Origin: Micropterix aruncella
Taxonomy: Eukaryota; Arthropoda; Insecta; Lepidoptera; Micropterigidae
Direction: 5' to 3'
Assembly: GCA_944548615.1 (NCBI GenBank)
Contig: OX155961.1
Span: forward strand, 27,252,414-27,316,413
DNA: 64,000 nucleotides
A model generated the notes under the pieces. The model saw only the letters and a list, made by a program, of their open reading frames with translations, was not told the DNA's origin and made no database searches. This document shows positions 44,297 to 54,469 of the stretch, one piece after another. Each line of letters starts with the position of its first letter. Within the stretch, counting starts at the first letter, position 1. Both the position numbers and the translations under genes were made by a program.

Positions 44297-44525
44297 CTAA
44301 TAATCTCCATCATTATCAAGGACAGCTTGTAGTATTTCCTGTAAATTTTAAATCTTATTGAAATACATAGTTCGTGAAGCATACATGATTCAACCCTTAC
44401 ATCTTCTACAGGAATTAATGTTTTATTTTTTAATGAATGCTCCAGAGATCTGTATAAATGATAGTCAGACGGAGCAATATCTAGTGAGTAGGGCGAGTGC
44501 GGTGAAACTTCCTATTCCAATTCTT
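44297..44525 (-). pseudogene. Mariner transposase C-terminal third
   Basis: Minus strand: ELE then a stop replacing Trp, EVSPHSPYSLDIAPSDYHLY, RSLEHSLKNKT and PVEDV, then after a shift QAVLDNDGDY and stop at 44297-44299. [ED]LGWEVL.HPPYSPDLAPSDYHLF carries the third catalytic Asp (APSD) of mariner transposases, and V..[DN]..GDY is the end of the protein. It differs from the mariner at 5300, which ends RW..C...GDYFE, so two mariner lineages are present. The Asp is kept, but a stop and a frameshift inactivate it. Confidence 0.85.
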
Positions 44526-44534
44526 ATTTTTTTC

Positions 44535-45520
44535 CTGATTGAGTGAGTAAACAATGGTCACAAAAATCTATATACTCGTAGTAGTCTTACATACCAGACA
44601 GTAGTGGATATGATGTTCAGATCTCTCTAAATATTGTTTCAATCACCTCTAAATATTGTATCAATCTGCCTCTAAATATTATTTGAATCACATCTCGTCT
44701 TATAAGTCATTTTGTAATAAATTATATCGATTCTCTTAATCTTTTCTACACTTTTAGTCAAATGATCTTCAATGGTGATTACAGAAGTATATTCCAGACG
44801 CATATTAATTATATGTATCTATATTTTTTCAATTTGTACACAAAATATAAATTATATGAGTATAAAGAGGTAACAATAAAATAAAAAGATTATACAGATG
44901 CAACTGAATAATTTGGTTACTATTATTTTAATTGTTATTGCATTCCTATATTTTCATCCATTACCATCTGAGATACCTAGTCAACAGCAACCGTAATGTT
45001 ATATTTTGTCAAACTGCGGATGCTCCTCATCGTCATATGAGTACCTCCCTACATTTTATTTTCTATTTTCTTTTATTCAGGAAAATAACAGTGTATAAAA
45101 GTAAGTAGCCAAACATGATAGATATAAAAATTACACCAAAGACAATTTTCCACTAAATGATAACATCAAGATTATCTAAATGATAGGAGAAAGAAAAAAA
45201 AAACGAGAAAAGAAAGAGGATAGGAAGGGAGGGACCAGGAAGGGAAGGAGGAACATAGTAAAAAATAAATACATTAAATTAATGGGTGTCCACGTTTTAA
45301 CAAATTTACCAGTACGATAATTGAAGTTGAGACTGGTACGTTGGTATGAATAAGTACAAGTGCAAACAGTAAACAAATAGTAATATATTTAAAAAAAATA
45401 TTAAATTTTAAATATTAAGTGTTAAATATCGCTCTCTTTAATAAATTTCTGAATCCAATGTTCGATTCAGCGAAGATATCAATTGATGCGTATCGATCAT
45501 CGTTATTACATTATTCGGTT
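44535..45520. other. No gene recognised
   Basis: AT-rich. Three repeats of CTCTAAATATT[GA] with [TC]CA[AC]T[CT] lie at 44620-44700. 45185-45255 is a purine-rich low-complexity stretch. Confidence 0.45.
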
Positions 45521-45527
45521 GCACCTG

Positions 45528-46630
45528 TGTATCCACAAAAATTAGACAACTTGGCTACGTGTTTAGGGATCTCCGCAACATATTAGACCGACGTACTATT
45601 AAATTGACATATTATGCGCTATGTGAGTCCATTTTATACTACGGCATTATTGGTTGGGGAGGATGTGCGAAAACGGTTCTTCAACCACTTCTTGTCGCGC
45701 AAAAAGGTCTGATCAAAATAATATTAAGAAAACCGTTCACGTATGCATCAGATCTCACATTTAAGGAAATGCATGTTTTAGAAGTGCGCATGTTATATGT
45801 GAAAATGATTTTAGGTCGGATCGTTCTTAAGGAAAAAATTAAATCCCAGAAAACTAAACACACAAGACGTGCCACTAGTGACTACGTTGCAGTTCCCCGA
45901 AGGAGTACATCATTTGGCCAAAGAAATTTCTCTTATCTAGGTCCTAGGATATATAACATCCTACCTGCAGGTATAAAGATTAGCCCGAGCATTCCAATTT
46001 TTAAGAAACAACTGGTGTCGTGGATGCTTGGGCCAGGAAGGTACAGAATACACCAAGAACTCTCAACTATCTAGCTTTGTTTGGCTGCACTTTGTGACTA
46101 TTTCTATTATTTTAATTTTTCTTTGTGACTATTTAATTTTTTTAGAAACTTTACTATTAATGGTATTATAATTTTATTGTAACTTTTTATTTTTCTTACA
46201 AATATTACAAATTTTATTTATAATTTAAATTATGACTATATAGTTTATTAATAACTGAAGGATATGTGTATTTAATTATCTATTTACTTCAATGTTTTAT
46301 TTTATTATAATTATATATTTACATATTTTATTTTTATGCATATTTACATATATTTAATTCAATGTTTTTTTTCCATTTTCGCTTTTTTTCTTTTTGTTTA
46401 AACTACTTTTTTTTTCTTTTGATTATGTTTTCTTTTAAAACTAGTATTTGTTTAATATGTCTGCCCTAGAACAAGTGTTCATACTTAGTTGGGCGACATG
46501 GGACCGATCTTCACTATAAGCGTGACACAACTTGCTGTGGGTTTTAGTGCAGTGTAGATATTAAATATAATTTGTTACGCTTGTCCCTTATTATGTGCAT
46601 TGCTTTAAATAAATAAAAAATATTTATTAT
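45528..46630 (+). pseudogene. LINE RT C-terminal domain (171+ codons) with 3'UTR
   Basis: IRQLGYVFRDLRNILDRRTI then YYALCESILYYGIIGWGGCA, LLVAQKGLIKIILRKPFTYA, SFGQRNFSYLGPRIYNILPA and FKKQLVSWML, stop near 46072. This is the thumb and C-terminal region after the RT palm, close to the family L protein at 63662 (YVFRELRNIL, GVIAWGACTK). It is open over 171 codons. The 3'UTR contains CTGCCCTAGAACAAGTGTTC and ends in AAATAAATAAAAAA near 46618. The palm domain is missing. Confidence 0.85.
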
Positions 46631-46639
46631 TTCATTGGT

Positions 46640-47440
46640 ACCTCCGTATTCTCATATAATTTGTATTTTGTGTACAAATACATATATTAAATACATATAT
46701 TAAAAAAATATAGGTACATATATTTAATTTGCGTCTGATATCTACTTCTATCTTGGAGCAGATACATTTTTTCGTGCCCCCTCGACCAGCTTTATCTCAG
46801 TGTTCCTTTTAACTGCCAATTATCAATTCCAACTATGCACAAAATGCTTTTCTTTATAGAGCTTTTTATCAATACAATTCTGTGTTTATGGATGTTGATA
46901 TATTTGCCACAACCCCAGATACATTTAAAAATGTAATTATGAATATATTACAATTTAATTAAGTAATCTGTTTATTATGAAAATAGTTATTCTCCTGTTA
47001 TCTTTTGTACATAACTTATTCCTTTTTTCTACTTTTCGTTTTCATAAAATGTGTCATTATATAATTATATAGGTATTCTATTTTCTTAATACTCTCTATT
47101 TAATAATGATTTCATCTATTATCATATTAATATACATGTTTATGAATCTATTTACTGTTTTTTTCTGCTCTATTTACATTATATTTACACTTTTAATACT
47201 TTGGACTTTTTAGTAACTTAGCAATTACTTTTCAGAATATTTTCTGTTTATTTAAAAACCCCTAATAATTTCACTTTAAAAAATGCTTGTATATTTTAAA
47301 CTTTTCTTTTATATAGAATAACGCACTATATGACCTTTTTATTGGTGGAACCATGTAAATAGTGTATGTTTGTTATATTTTGATTAAGTAAATATGTTTT
47401 TTGTCCTGTCTGTTTCCTGAATAAATTAAAAAACACTTGT
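46640..47440. other. No gene seen, very AT-rich
   Basis: No termini, no coding, only A/T-rich sequence. Confidence 0.5.
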
Positions 47441-47494
47441 TAACACATGCATATTTGAACTTCAAAGACATTCGGTCGTACCACACTTCTAGTA

Positions 47495-47780
47495 ATTTCG
47501 TCGATAAGACGCTGGGGCCCCCCGCCGTTCCAGCGAAGCGTCGAGACACGCCGCATGACATTTCCATTGTAATTATTGTTCGGGGCGATCTCAGGGTCGC
47601 GCGGCGAACGGACACACCACACAAGACATGTCTTGGCAGCGAGTCGTGAAGCAGTTGACGCGCCGGGCGACAGCCGCGGCCGGAGCAGCCTTCGATCGTG
47701 ACGCAATCATTGTCGTCGACCACGTGACGCCGCGTCATTCAGCGAAGACAGACAGACAGACGGACACAGACAATGGCCCT
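47495..47780. other. Isolated GC/CpG-rich island, no gene assigned
   Basis: It includes GGGGCCCCCCGCCG, GGTCGCGCGGCGAACG and GACGCGCCGGGCGACAGCCG and ends in a short GACAGACAGACAGACGGACA repeat. Overlapping frames of 66-121 codons on both strands are expected from the base composition. Nothing in them is familiar. It could be a regulatory region, an exon or an old element. Confidence 0.35.
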
Positions 47781-47944
47781 ATGAATCTTGGATTATTTCT
47801 ATTTCGAGACATAATTGCCATTGATTGAAAACCCCAGCGATGCGCGGGAAATATAAATAGATAGATACCATTTACAGAAACGTAACTTCGTGCACTGTTA
47901 CTTTTGTTACAGTATACCGAGTTAGTTCTAACTGTAATCGTAGT

Positions 47945-48235
47945 TCTTAATGTTCAGTAAGCCCACTCTCGAGTGGCAAGACGTTTCGAGGATAGGATGC
48001 GAGGGAAGCGAACAGAGGGATAGGTTGCGGCAAACGCATGTGGTTGGCGTTTCGCGGATTGTGGTTGTCAAATTTCTGGAACGTTTGAATATTTGCGTCA
48101 GGCGGAGTGACGGCCATATGACGGCACGCTTGCTTCTGCGAATTTCTTTCAGCAGCCCCATAGTCGGAATGGATATCTGTGGTGCAATGTCTAGTAATTG
48201 TATTGCGATTTGTGGTAGCTTCCCTATTGGTACTT
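47945..48235 (-). repeat. Family E, copy 2
   Basis: On the minus strand it matches 11110-11245 on the plus strand. Its 159-codon minus frame reads ITRHCTTDIHSDYGAAERNS then PDANIQTFQKFDNHNPRNAN. The QKFDN part is shared with copy 1. Not recognised. Confidence 0.5.
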
Positions 48236-48239
48236 TTCC

Positions 48240-48530
48240 CGTTGCTTTGCCGTAAAGCGTTGGTCTCTAACGGGGTGTTGGCGAGGTAGACAGTAGATTG
48301 TCTTGTCTCTAAGTCTTCTACGCTTATCTCATGGCTGAAAGAACGATCACATATCGTTATGGCAGCCTGGGGTTCGCCCGTTGTAGTCGACACCGTCCTA
48401 CTGTGCGAGCCTCTATGTGTAATCACATCACGGTTGGAAGAACGATCCTTATATCATTATAACAGCCCGTTGTCGGGTTCGCCCGTTTCAGACGACAGCT
48501 CCAAAGCGACGTCAGTCGCTTCCATTTCAA
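48240..48530 (-). repeat. Family A, copy A5: 5' end with two terminal modules
   Basis: GCCGTAAAGCGTTGG and CTAACGGGGTG lead into one module ending GGGTTCGCCCGTTGTAGTCG (48367-48386) and a second ending GGGTTCGCCCGTTTCAGACG (48477-48496). Each module is about 105 bases and contains a GAACGATC[AC] core. Confidence 0.65.
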
Positions 48531-48644
48531 TGTTGTTCTAAAAGAAGATACTGTCTGTATGTATAATGTGCTATTGTAGTGGAGTTGGTCGATAAGAAGC
48601 TATGAAATTAGAAAAAAGCTCTTAGCTATCTTCGACAAATCCGA

Positions 48645-48811
48645 TATTTTTTAGATAACCTCTTTGGTTTTCGTAAAATAAAATCTACTGAACAACCATC
48701 TCAAAATGCACCAATAGTATGCATGCAACGCCTTGACGCTCTAAAGAAACTAAATGTTTCCGACGACACCGGCTGCATTATAAATGCTAAAAAAATCTAC
48801 AGGAAAATTTG
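48645..48811 (+). CDS. Unclassified open stretch without a start codon
   Basis: One frame, open for about 55 codons without an ATG, reads FLDNLFGFRKIKSTEQPSQN then CMQRLDALKKLNVSDDTGCI. FGFR.......TEQ recalls the RT finger motif (FGFR...ST), but the rest does not follow an RT. It may be a chimera. Confidence 0.2.
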
Positions 48812-48884
48812 ATCTAATACTAGCGAGGGATTAGTAATATGACAAGGCTACTGAGATATAAGTTATTGAGGGAACTAGTATGGT

Positions 48885-50628
48885 AGACTGTTGATAGCTA
48901 ATGGTTCCTGTGCAGTTGGACCACTAAGACCTGCTCGTTATCATAGGTCGGCTCAACTTACGGTTCAACCCCATCCGATATCCTCCTCGTAGAAGGTTGA
49001 ACTTAGAAACGACTCTGTTTGCAACGGTTTGAACTTGGAAAGTCTCTGATTGCATCTTGTCATGGCAGATGTATCATTTCCTCTGAGGGACGACCTTCAA
49101 TCCTCGTAGACGTTCCTTGATGACGATGATGACTTCGACTCGATTTGATGATAACTTCATCTCGTTGGCCACCCAATCCTGAGTGATTTAATGGCAAATG
49201 ACTTCTGAATTTCTAACTGAATTACTGCTATCATTGGGTAGGGACTTCGTAAGTGACCTCGGATCTGTGACCAGACGGAAGTAAAGTAAAGTAAAGTAAA
49301 AGTTATTTATTTCCAATACAACCATACAATTGTGTAGGAATGACAGTAATTAATCTTAAACTAGTTACTCAATTTAGACAAGAGATTGTATACAATATAT
49401 AGTTTTAAACTTACCAATTTACAAAAACATAGACTATATGATAACAGTTTACAACAAAACAATTTACGGTAAATAACATGTATTAGATTAAATGGGTAGA
49501 TACGATGCTATGTATTTTCAAAATATTTTAAGAAGTCGTTATGGGCATACATGTTGATTTTCAGCAGATAGACTCGGATGGATCTCTTGAAAATATCGAT
49601 GTTTTTAATTGCTTTTAATCTTTCGGGCAATTTATTGAAAAGTTTGAGGCCTAAGTATCGACTAGTCGCCTGGAACTTGGCAGTACGTGCTACGAACGGT
49701 TGGAGATACAGGGTTTTATTCCTGGTGTCATGCCGATGTACTTCCTCGTGGGATATGGCCGAGCTCTTATTGCAATAGAATTCGCAAAGAGCTTCTTGAG
49801 CAAAAATCGCATATACGGTCAATATCCCTAGTTTTTGGAAGTGTTCACGACATGACTGCCGTGGACCAATACCTACAATCGCACGTATGGCTCTTTTCTG
49901 GAGAGTGAATACACTGTTGATGTGTGCTGCATTACCCCATAAAAGAATACCATAGCGCAGGTGTGACTCAACTAGCGCGTAATAGGCCGATATTACTTCA
50001 GTTCTCTCCAAACAATTTCTGATGCGTAATAGAGCATAGCAGGCTGACGAAAGTTTTGACTTAACATGCTCTATATGTAGATTCCATGACATCTTTGCAT
50101 CCAGATGTAGTCCGAGGAATTTAACTGATTCCGCAAGTTCAACCGGGTAGTTAACTTTTATAGATGATGTCTTGTTATTAAAATTTAAAATAACAGTTTT
50201 AGACATATTTAGAGACATCTTGTTCGCATTAAACCAATCATCAAGTTCACCAAGAGATGTATTGAGATTGGCAGTGAGCGTATTTATGTTGTCAGCTTCA
50301 ACTACAGCGCTAGTATCGTCTGCAAATTGGGTGACTTCACATTTAGATAGATTTGGACTCAGGTCATTTATGTAAATAATGAAAAGCAACGGTCCAAGAA
50401 TTGAGCCTTGGGGTACTCCAATATTGACAGTAAGTATTTCGGAAGTTGCTACGGACTCGATTAGATCACTGCCAATATTGGCTATTTCCACTTTTTTGGA
50501 AGGATGAAGACATACGGCCAAATCTGGTATTGAGGGCGCGAGGCTGCCCGCTGGTTGGACTCTTACGTTGGACTCCCACGGGCTGCTTTTATTGTTAGAC
50601 GTCGGTCTGTCTTGTGCCTAAGTCTGGG
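48885..50628 (-). repeat. Family A, copy A6, split by LINE J copy 2
   Basis: The left piece (48885-49273) carries the 3' half in reverse orientation (GTTGGACCACTAAGACC, CGGATCTGTGACCAGACGG). The right piece (50526-50628) resumes AATCTGGTATTGAGGGCGCG, TTGGACTCCCACGGGCT and AGACGTCGG, as in the uninterrupted copy at 62400-62480. The 1.25 kb between is a LINE. A7 starts immediately at 50629 in the same orientation. Confidence 0.75.
49274..50525 (-). pseudogene. 5'-truncated non-LTR reverse transcriptase, 337 codons open
   Basis: The frame 50521-49508 has GVPQGSILGPLLFIIYINDL (RT palm motif before the catalytic pair), QFADDTSAVV with the two catalytic Asp of motif C, KTVILNFNNK, VKFLGLHLDAKMSW, then SAYYALVESHLRYGILLWGN, LQKRAIRAIVGIGPRQSCRE and NKLPERLKA. 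So it has palm C-term, thumb and the LINE C-terminal domain, with no stop over 337 codons. Fingers, the first catalytic Asp (motif A) and the endonuclease are missing because of 5' truncation at about 50525. The 3' end has a TTACTTTACTTTAC tail on the minus strand at 49274. It is inserted in family A copy A6 and is the youngest-looking LINE here. The clade is Jockey/CR1-like. Confidence 0.9.
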
Positions 50629-51400
50629 AGCTAATGGGCCCTGTTGCAGTTAGGCCACTAAGACCCATACTTTATTTCGGTCAAACTCACGGGTCAACAC
50701 CCATCCGGCGGCCTCCACGCGGAAGTGTGAGCCCGGGTAGGACTCTGGCCTGCGGGCCAATTTTCCCTAGGAGTCAACCTTCGGGTACTCCTGGACAGTT
50801 TGCGCACGGTGCGGCGTTAGCCAATCGCTTGTGCATTCTGACCGACAGCCGGGATGATCTGGACACAATACCGTCTCCTATAGGGCGGGGGTAGTTGTTA
50901 ACCTTACGGGAACTGCTCTTGAAACGACTAATCGGCTACCCGATTGGTCGTTTCAAGGATACGGCACCCTTTGCCCGGGTAAACAGCCGGGCATAGGATG
51001 CCGTGGTCAGCAATAAATTCGGTAGATACCGTGTCATAGCTACGTAAGGAAGAGGACCGCGCAAGCCATCTCGAATCTGTAACCAGTCGGGAGACCGGAG
51101 TAATATGGTTGCAACTGAAAGTAAGTTATCTCGCGGTAAGGCGTTGGCTTCTTACGGGCGAGTGGCATAACTAATCAGTTGACTGTTTTGTCCCAGGTCT
51201 TCTATGCTCACCTCACGGGAGACAGAACGATCTAATATAGTTAAAACTTTCTGAGGTGACGGATTCGCCCATTGTAGTTGACTAATCTAGTTGTCCCTAA
51301 GTCTCTGCGTTCACTCCACGTTATAAATAATGATTATATATAATTATACCTTCCTGGGGTGACGGGCTCGCCAGTAGTAATTGACAAGTCCCAATTTCTG
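50629..51400 (-). repeat. Family A, copy A7: near full length with two 5' modules
   Basis: Starts GGGAGCTAATGGGCCC (the complement of the 3' end) and passes through CACGGGTCAACACCCATCC, GCGCACGGTGCGGCG, GGAAGAGGACCGCGCAAGCC and GCGGTAAGGCGTTGG. It ends with two ~105-base modules, one to GATTCGCCCATTGTAGTTGA (51265-51284), the second to GGGCTCGCCAGTAGTAATTG (51364-51383). Longest single copy in the window. Confidence 0.8.
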
Positions 51401-51404
51401 TTAG

Positions 51405-51945
51405 TACCACTTTCCTATTGTCTAGAGAACTTGCTAGATTTTAACTTGTTTACCAGTAATTATTTATCGATCTATGAAATTGAAAGCCCGAGATAATTAG
51501 CATCCAACATCCATTTAGGAATTGCGCCTATAACACGATGAGCATTTTTTTTGCCGAGCGTGATTTTCCGTTATGTAATTTAAACTTCCTGCATTGGCAC
51601 TGCTTTAAAAATTGTTCATCCGCAATTTAGAATGTAACTAAATTGAAGGCTTGATACTTGGGGTCAAGTGTAATTGGAATTTCAATGGCATTGCGACTGG
51701 CGAGGACGATCGAATAATAAAATTATGCAGCAAATTGTTAGGCCAAATTAAAATGCTTTCGCGGAGGTAGCAACGGCTCTTAGTGGAGGGAGAGCTTCGC
51801 GTGACAGATTATTGACTCTTTTTTACCCTGACCTGTACCATCTTTGAAGAGAAATTATAACGACAGAAATTATAATTACAACAGTCTTGAAACGCGTCGA
51901 TATATTTCACTAATATATTTGCATATAAATTAATTCAAGGAACTA
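51405..51945. other. No gene seen
   Basis: Mixed composition; nothing recognised. Confidence 0.45.
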
Positions 51946-51949
51946 TTTA

Positions 51950-52377
51950 TTTGCCAGAGATACTATGTAAGTTTGAATTGTACGTACCGGTAAATTACAC
52001 AGCCAGGAGATCGCATCTATTGTTTAATGTGCCGTACCACCGTACAAATATTTTTGTAGACAGGCCAGTGGGAAGGGTTATAGCTGTTCTTAATTCCTTA
52101 CCCACAGAAATAGATATCTTTTGTATATCCCTTTGGCAGCTAAAAAGGCAACTCCCTGCTATCTCATGTTTATCATAATCTGTCTTTTATTTAGTTTTAT
52201 ATTTTTATGTTTTTTTCTTGTTCAATGTTAGCATTAATTTAGTTATGTAGTCATTTATTTTTAGACTTACACTCTAGCTTTCATATTCAAGGGCGAATTG
52301 TATTCATCTGTAATGCCCTTGAATACTATTTGAAACTAATAAATAAATAATAAATAAATAAATAACACTATGGACCT
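51950..52377 (+). pseudogene. LINE C-terminal fragment and 3'UTR, family M, copy 2
   Basis: VPVNYTARRSHLLFNVPYHR then TNIFVDRPVG, VLNSLPTEIDIF and LWQLKRQLPA, stop near 52176. It is homologous to the minus-strand fragment at 9732-10079. The 3'UTR holds CTTTCATATTCAAGGGCGAA and TGCCCTTGAATACTATTTGA and ends AAATAAATAAATAA at 52377. 5'-truncated. Confidence 0.8.
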
Positions 52378-52588
52378 AATATAAGCGCCTGCAGAATTTT
52401 TATCCGAAAGGTGAATTATCGCAGAACATCCCCTCTACCGATAGATCATAGTTTCCCGGCTCCTAATTGGAGCCCATTTCAATTTCATTCGATTACCAAA
52501 GCGAAATTCGGGAAAAGTTGGCTCAACTTTGAATTTAAACACGACAAATATTATATATCATGTCATATATCAATCAATTCTCTGAACA

Positions 52589-53476
52589 TCGGAGACATGG
52601 ACCCTGAAGGCTCGGATACGCACTAAAATCGATGCACTGGAGATGTGGTATTGGCGTAAAATGCTAGGAATCCCATGGACAGCACGACATCATAGGTGCC
52701 GATGAAAATGAGTTAGCGACCCTATTACGTAGGTTAGAGAAGAACAGCAAGGAGTATGGACTGCACATGAACCACAGCAAGACCAAACTCATGTTTGTGG
52801 ACCGGGCTGCAACTATGCAAAGCACCAACTATCTGAGTGACCTTCAAGCTGTGAAAGACTTTGTCTATCTGGGCTCCATGATATGCAACGACGGAAGCTG
52901 GGAAAAGGAGGTCTCATACAGAAGCCAGATGGTAAGATCGGCCATGAGCAAGCTAGAAAGGCTGTGAAAGAATCGAGGTATAAGTAAGCGGTATAAGTAA
53001 GTAATGTCAGGCTGGTTCGAGCTCTGGTTTTGTCGGTCTTTCTCTATGCATCGGAGACATGGACCCTGAAGGCTCGGATACGCACCAAAATCGATGCACT
53101 GGAGATGTGGTGTTGGCGTAAAATGCTAGGAATCCCATGGACAGCACGCCGCACCAACACATCTGTCCTGGTAGAACGCGGCATCCAAGTGAGGCTCTCC
53201 ACCGTATGCACGAGAAGGGTCCTGCAGTTCTTCGGCCATGTTGCCAGGAGAAACACAGAGAATCTGTAGATAATGCTTTCCGGGAGTCAAGTGGAGAGAA
53301 AAAGAAGCAGAGGCAGATCACCGGCCAGATGCAACGACCTCATCAAAGAAGTTACAAAAGGGTCAATATAATCTGCGACCCGCCATGCAGGAGACAGGTC
53401 GAAGTGGAGGAGCCTCGTAGGAAAACTGTTGTCTAGTGGCCACGATCCTCAGTAATGAGGGAACGACGCAGAAGAA
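52589..53476 (+). pseudogene. Rearranged RTE-type LINE C-terminal region
   Basis: In order along the DNA: a ~98-base piece encoding [S]ETWTLKAR....ALEMW.WR (52589-52686), then, joined at GACAGCACGACATCATAGG, IIGADENELATLLRRLEKNS with HMNHSKTKLMFVDRA and KDFVYLGSMICNDGSWEKEV, then ASETWTLKARIRTKIDALEM with WCWRKMLGIPWTARRTN and FFGHVARRNTENL (53030-53269). In RTE proteins the ADE....L....KTK..F and YLGS blocks come first and ETWTL...MWCWR..L second, so the first piece is a duplicate of 53050-53147 placed upstream. Stops and shifts follow to a GCAGAAGAAGG tail near 53476. Confidence 0.8.
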
Positions 53477-53539
53477 GGTATCAATATAATAGTTTTGGGT
53501 TTCTATATTTTCTATATTTCTATATATGTTGACCGACCT

Positions 53540-53930
53540 CCAGGTTAAACGGATTAACTGATTGCCTTAAAATTCGTAATATACAGTCCTAAGCGGTCAC
53601 GTAAGTGGCGTGATTCATAAAAGTTCAAAAAATTACAAAAATGTAAAAAAATCTAAAAACATGATATACGGGCAAGGATTTAACCTTGAAATTTGAAACC
53701 TAGACTCTTGAGGTGTCAGGTAAACGGTGTAAATAAAAAATAATTCAAAAACTTTCAAAAAATTTCAAATTTTCAAAGTCTAAAAATGTTTAAAAGTTCG
53801 AAAACCTTAAACTTTAAAACCCGCTAAAAACAAGGGCTCCACCTTAAAGTTTAAAACCTAGACCCCCGAGGAGTCAGGCAGGCCGTGTTATTCATGAAAG
53901 GTAAAAAATAAAAGATTTTCAGTTTAAATA
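53540..53930 (+). repeat. Degenerate tandem repeat, about three units of 120-160 bases
   Basis: The words CCTTGAAATTTGAAACCTAG, AGGTGTCAGGTAAACGGTGT recur as CCTTAAAGTTTAAAACCTAG, AGGAGTCAGGCAGGCCGTGT about 157 bases later. A third, earlier unit has GCGGTCACGTAAGTGGCGTG. Between them lie AAATTTCAAA-rich spacers. Confidence 0.55.
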
Positions 53931-54246
53931 TGTACAAAAGGCAAACGAATGCCTAAACTACTAGATTGATATCTACTCTACGGGCACGGGCTGAATGTTG
54001 TTATCACATGATTTTTAAGTCCATATTGTAGTGATAGGTACCTACTCGTCAAATTCACAAATTTGTACAAACTTATTAAATAGGTATACCAGAAAAGTAA
54101 AAAATTGTAATATAATAAAAAATAACAATTTCACTACCTTTAGAAATCCCTCTTCATGTTCACACACGTCAGTTATGCCTCTCCACCCAAGTCAGACAAT
54201 ACGTCGTATGCCCAGATACAGGCTTTATTTGACCTAATATAAAATC

Positions 54247-54466
54247 GAAGACTATCGCGGTTGTTTGACATTATAAATAGGATAGAAAACGAATTTACCG
54301 CGTGAAATTTGTAGGACCCGACGTTTCGGTGACGTTGCAGCCGCCGTTGTCTAGGGTAGACCAGTCTACCCTAGACAACGTCACCGAAACGTCGGGTCCT
54401 ACAAATTTCACGCGGTAAATTCGTTTTCTATCCTATTTATAATGTCAAACAACCGCGATAGTCTTC
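54247..54466. mobile_element. Fold-back MITE, family F, copy 3 (near-perfect palindrome)
   Basis: The left arm (54247-54361) begins GAAGACTATCGCGGTTGTTT; the right arm (54364-54466) ends AAACAACCGCGATAGTCTTC. Two bases (CA) separate GTAGAC and GTCTAC at the centre. The arms match almost throughout; the main difference is a 12-base TTGCAGCCGCCG present only on the left. As single-stranded DNA or RNA it would form a hairpin of over 100 base pairs. Confidence 0.9.
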
Positions 54467-54469
54467 AGG

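Noticed and set aside
47373..47828. Overlapping frames of 66-121 codons on both strands
   Set aside because: Expected from the GC-rich island, which has few stop codons; no motif or paralogue.
49578..50375. Plus-strand frames over the 337-codon RT
   Set aside because: The minus strand has the full RT motif order, so these are shadows.
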